From: Bacteroidales bacterium UBA2030
GTDB lineage: Bacteria > Bacteroidota > Bacteroidia > Bacteroidales > TTA-H9
Direction of reading: 5' to 3'
Assembly: GCA_002332755.1 (NCBI GenBank)
Contig: DDBO01000032.1
Coordinates: 1 to 16,289 of the forward strand
Length of the DNA stretch: 16,289 bases
Below are positions 15,595-16,289 of the stretch, piece after piece. Numbering within the stretch: position 1 is the first letter of the stretch; each line of letters opens with the position of its first letter. The notes under the pieces were generated by a model. The model ran no database searches. It saw only the letters and a program-made list of their open reading frames with translations, and had not been told where the DNA came from. A program made the position numbers and the translations under genes.

Positions 15595-15727
15595 TAAAAA
15601 ACGAAAGACGAAGCTATCCCAGCTTCATCTTTCAAAACTCACAAAAGTAAGGTTGCTGAAGTTGGGTTTGGGAGTATTCAACAGAGGCCAAATCCAAATA
15701 AATGAATTTAAGGCCTGAGCAACCTCA
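15595..15727 (-). ncRNA. Candidate small RNA or attenuated leader upstream of htpG
   Basis: Four elements line up on the minus strand. A -7 box TATTTTTG is at 15738-15731. About six bases later a stem arm AGGTTGCT (15725-15718) pairs with AGCAACCT (15657-15650). An inner AGGCC/GGCCT stem (15716-15712 with 15689-15685) lies inside it. Then comes an intrinsic terminator (15633-15603) with a T-tract. No ORF of sensible quality occupies this stretch. I do not recognise it as tmRNA, RNase P RNA, SRP RNA or 6S RNA. It could be an independent RNA of about 125 nt or a terminated leader of htpG. Confidence 0.4.
15603..15633 (-). terminator. Intrinsic terminator about 90 bases upstream of htpG
   Basis: GAAAGACGAAGCT pairs with AGCTTCATCTTTC over 13 positions with one C-A mismatch and a five-base loop. 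On the minus strand it is followed by GTTTTTTATATA, a good T-tract. It ends a transcript coming from the right, where no protein gene is recognisable. Confidence 0.75.
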
Positions 15728-15730
15728 ATG

Positions 15731-15738
15731 CAAAAATA
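15731..15738 (-). promoter_or_regulatory. Candidate -7 box for the small RNA upstream of htpG
   Basis: The minus strand reads TATTTTTG, matching TAnnTTTG. Predicted initiation falls at about 15725, the first base of the long-range stem arm. No convincing -33 element is visible. Confidence 0.35.
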
Positions 15739-15780
15739 ACATTTTTTTCAATCCTTTCGTATGAGGGTATTACGAATAAA

Positions 15781-15799
15781 TGTCTTAGCCACCTAATTC
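15781..15799. repeat. Left copy of the 19-base direct repeat
   Basis: Matches 16271-16289 at 18 of 19 positions; the single difference is A here and C there at position 11. The bases to its left do not continue the match. Confidence 0.8.
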
Positions 15800-15803
15800 G
15801 CCT

Positions 15804-15822
15804 GACAAAAATTAACAACTTA
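15804..15822. repeat. Left inverted repeat of the 490-base unit
   Basis: The sequence GACAAAAATTAACAACTTA is the reverse complement of 16255-16274 apart from one extra G in the right copy. Confidence 0.7.
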
Positions 15823-15828
15823 GTTTTG
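15821..15828 (+). promoter_or_regulatory. Candidate -7 box inside the 490-base unit
   Basis: TAGTTTTG matches TAnnTTTG. A TTCG 20 bases upstream (15797-15800) is a one-base variant of the TTTG -33 element at about the right spacing. It would drive rightward transcription through the short open frame. Evidence is motif match only. Confidence 0.25.
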
Positions 15829-16082
15829 TACAGTAAATTAGCAAGAAAATGAGTAACAGTTAGCGAAGATTTCAGGTGGAAGAACCTTCGTGAAGGAGAG
15901 AGCCACGGTGTTGGATCGACTTGCCATAAACACCAGATTTTACGAAGTATGTTTTATAACTGGAAAGCACAAAGCGGAGAATTTGTCAAGGGCGATAATA
16001 CCTCTGAAAAAATAATAAAATTCAACCTCGCTTGTATTCCCCTTGACACTCTCGGAGCGTGGGCAAACTTTGGTTAAGCAGA

Positions 16083-16100
16083 AGGACAAAAAAATGTCCT
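16083..16100 (+). terminator. Possible weak terminator hairpin after the short open frame
   Basis: AGGACA and TGTCCT form a 6-bp stem with a loop of six A. CTTTTT follows a few bases later on the plus strand. It lies six bases past the TAA at 16075-16077. The stem is short, so termination strength is doubtful. Confidence 0.3.
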
Positions 16101-16254
16101 AAATCCTTTTTAAAATTCTGTCCAGAGACTAGGGTGGCAAACTAAACGCAGATAAGAGTGAAGGGCTTGAATTAAGTACTGCACTCCGCCTGATGCAAAA
16201 CCCATGTTAGCGGGTCGTTGTTTTTCTCTGTCAAAAAGTTATGTTTTGTTCAGG

Positions 16255-16274
16255 TAAGTTGTTAATGTTTTGTC
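16255..16274. repeat. Right inverted repeat of the 490-base unit
   Basis: Pairs with 15804-15822 in inverted orientation. Its last four bases overlap the right direct repeat. Confidence 0.7.
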
Positions 16275-16289
16275 TTAGCCCCCTAATTC
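16271..16289. repeat. Right copy of the 19-base direct repeat, at the window edge
   Basis: Matches 15781-15799 with one substitution. The window ends on its last base, so whether the match continues into a second full unit cannot be seen. Confidence 0.8.

Larger units (their letters stand above)
15781..16289 (+). mobile_element. Unit of about 490 bases bounded by direct repeats, possible small mobile or tandem element; continues to the window edge
   Basis: TGTCTTAGCC(A/C)CCTAATTC occurs at 15781-15799 and again at 16271-16289, the last bases of the window, giving a period of 490. Just inside lie near-perfect inverted repeats: 15804-15822 against 16255-16274, 19 matches with one inserted base. 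If the element is taken as 15800-16280, the bases outside it on both sides are CCTAATTC, which would suit an 8-bp target duplication. No transposase is present. The interior has one open stretch (15853-16077). Its first ATG is at 15949 and gives 42 residues that I do not recognise. A hairpin follows at 16083-16100. A -7-like box TAGTTTTG sits at 15821-15828. Strand is assigned by this open frame only. Confidence 0.45.

Noticed and set aside
15509..15718. Plus-strand open frame of 69 codons upstream of htpG
   Set aside because: Its composition looks random, it overlaps the htpG start antisense, and it covers the minus-strand terminator and stems. No recognisable family.
16123..16131. CAGAGACTA, resembling the R element of group I introns
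   Set aside because: No matching S element or P3/P8 helices could be found nearby, so a group I intron is not supported.
16190..16289. Integron attC-like site at the right end of the 490-base unit
   Set aside because: The region is palindromic, but the GTTAGCG present does not fit the GTTRRRY core and no paired RYYYAAC was found. No integrase is in the window. A cassette-like origin stays possible but is not called as attC.

Overview
The window looks like a chromosomal segment of a Bacteroidota bacterium, probably Bacteroidales/Marinilabiliales-like or a close environmental relative. This rests on a fused CcoN-CcoO cbb3 oxidase gene, a single-haem CcoP, the absence of Shine-Dalgarno sequences, phylum-type -7 boxes (TAnnTTTG) before several transcription units, and a LemA/TPM cluster. 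All recognised protein genes are on the minus strand, so transcription runs from high to low coordinates.

Respiratory block (1-11388). Transcription begins with a three-gene module at 11388-8038: a Tat-exported iron-sulfur protein, an NrfD-type quinol-interacting membrane protein and a membrane-anchored monohaem cytochrome c. No molybdoenzyme subunit accompanies it. It is followed by ccoI (copper P-type ATPase) and then a compact run ccoS, ccoNO with an extra C-terminal cytochrome c domain, ccoQ and ccoP. This run continues into an SCO copper chaperone and a haem-copper oxidase subunit I (ctaD) cut by the window start. Taken together, the block could carry electrons from menaquinol through the Fe-S/NrfD/cytochrome c module to periplasmic cytochrome domains, and on to two terminal oxidases, one cbb3-type and one A2-type. 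CcoI, CcoS and SCO would supply copper and assembly functions. The quinol:cytochrome c role of the three-gene module is inference.

Stress and envelope block (11389-15510). After a strong terminator (11486-11509) comes a lemA, TPM-domain, secreted TPM-domain operon. Further upstream is htpG (bacterial Hsp90), which has its own downstream hairpin.

Non-coding right end (15511-16289). No recognised gene lies here. About 90 bases before htpG is a minus-strand intrinsic terminator. Together with a long-range stem and a -7 box it looks like a roughly 125-nt small RNA or leader. From 15781 to the window edge is a unit of about 490 bases bounded by a 19-base direct repeat (one mismatch) and carrying inverted repeats just inside. 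It looks like a small mobile or tandemly repeated element and contains only a short unrecognised open frame.
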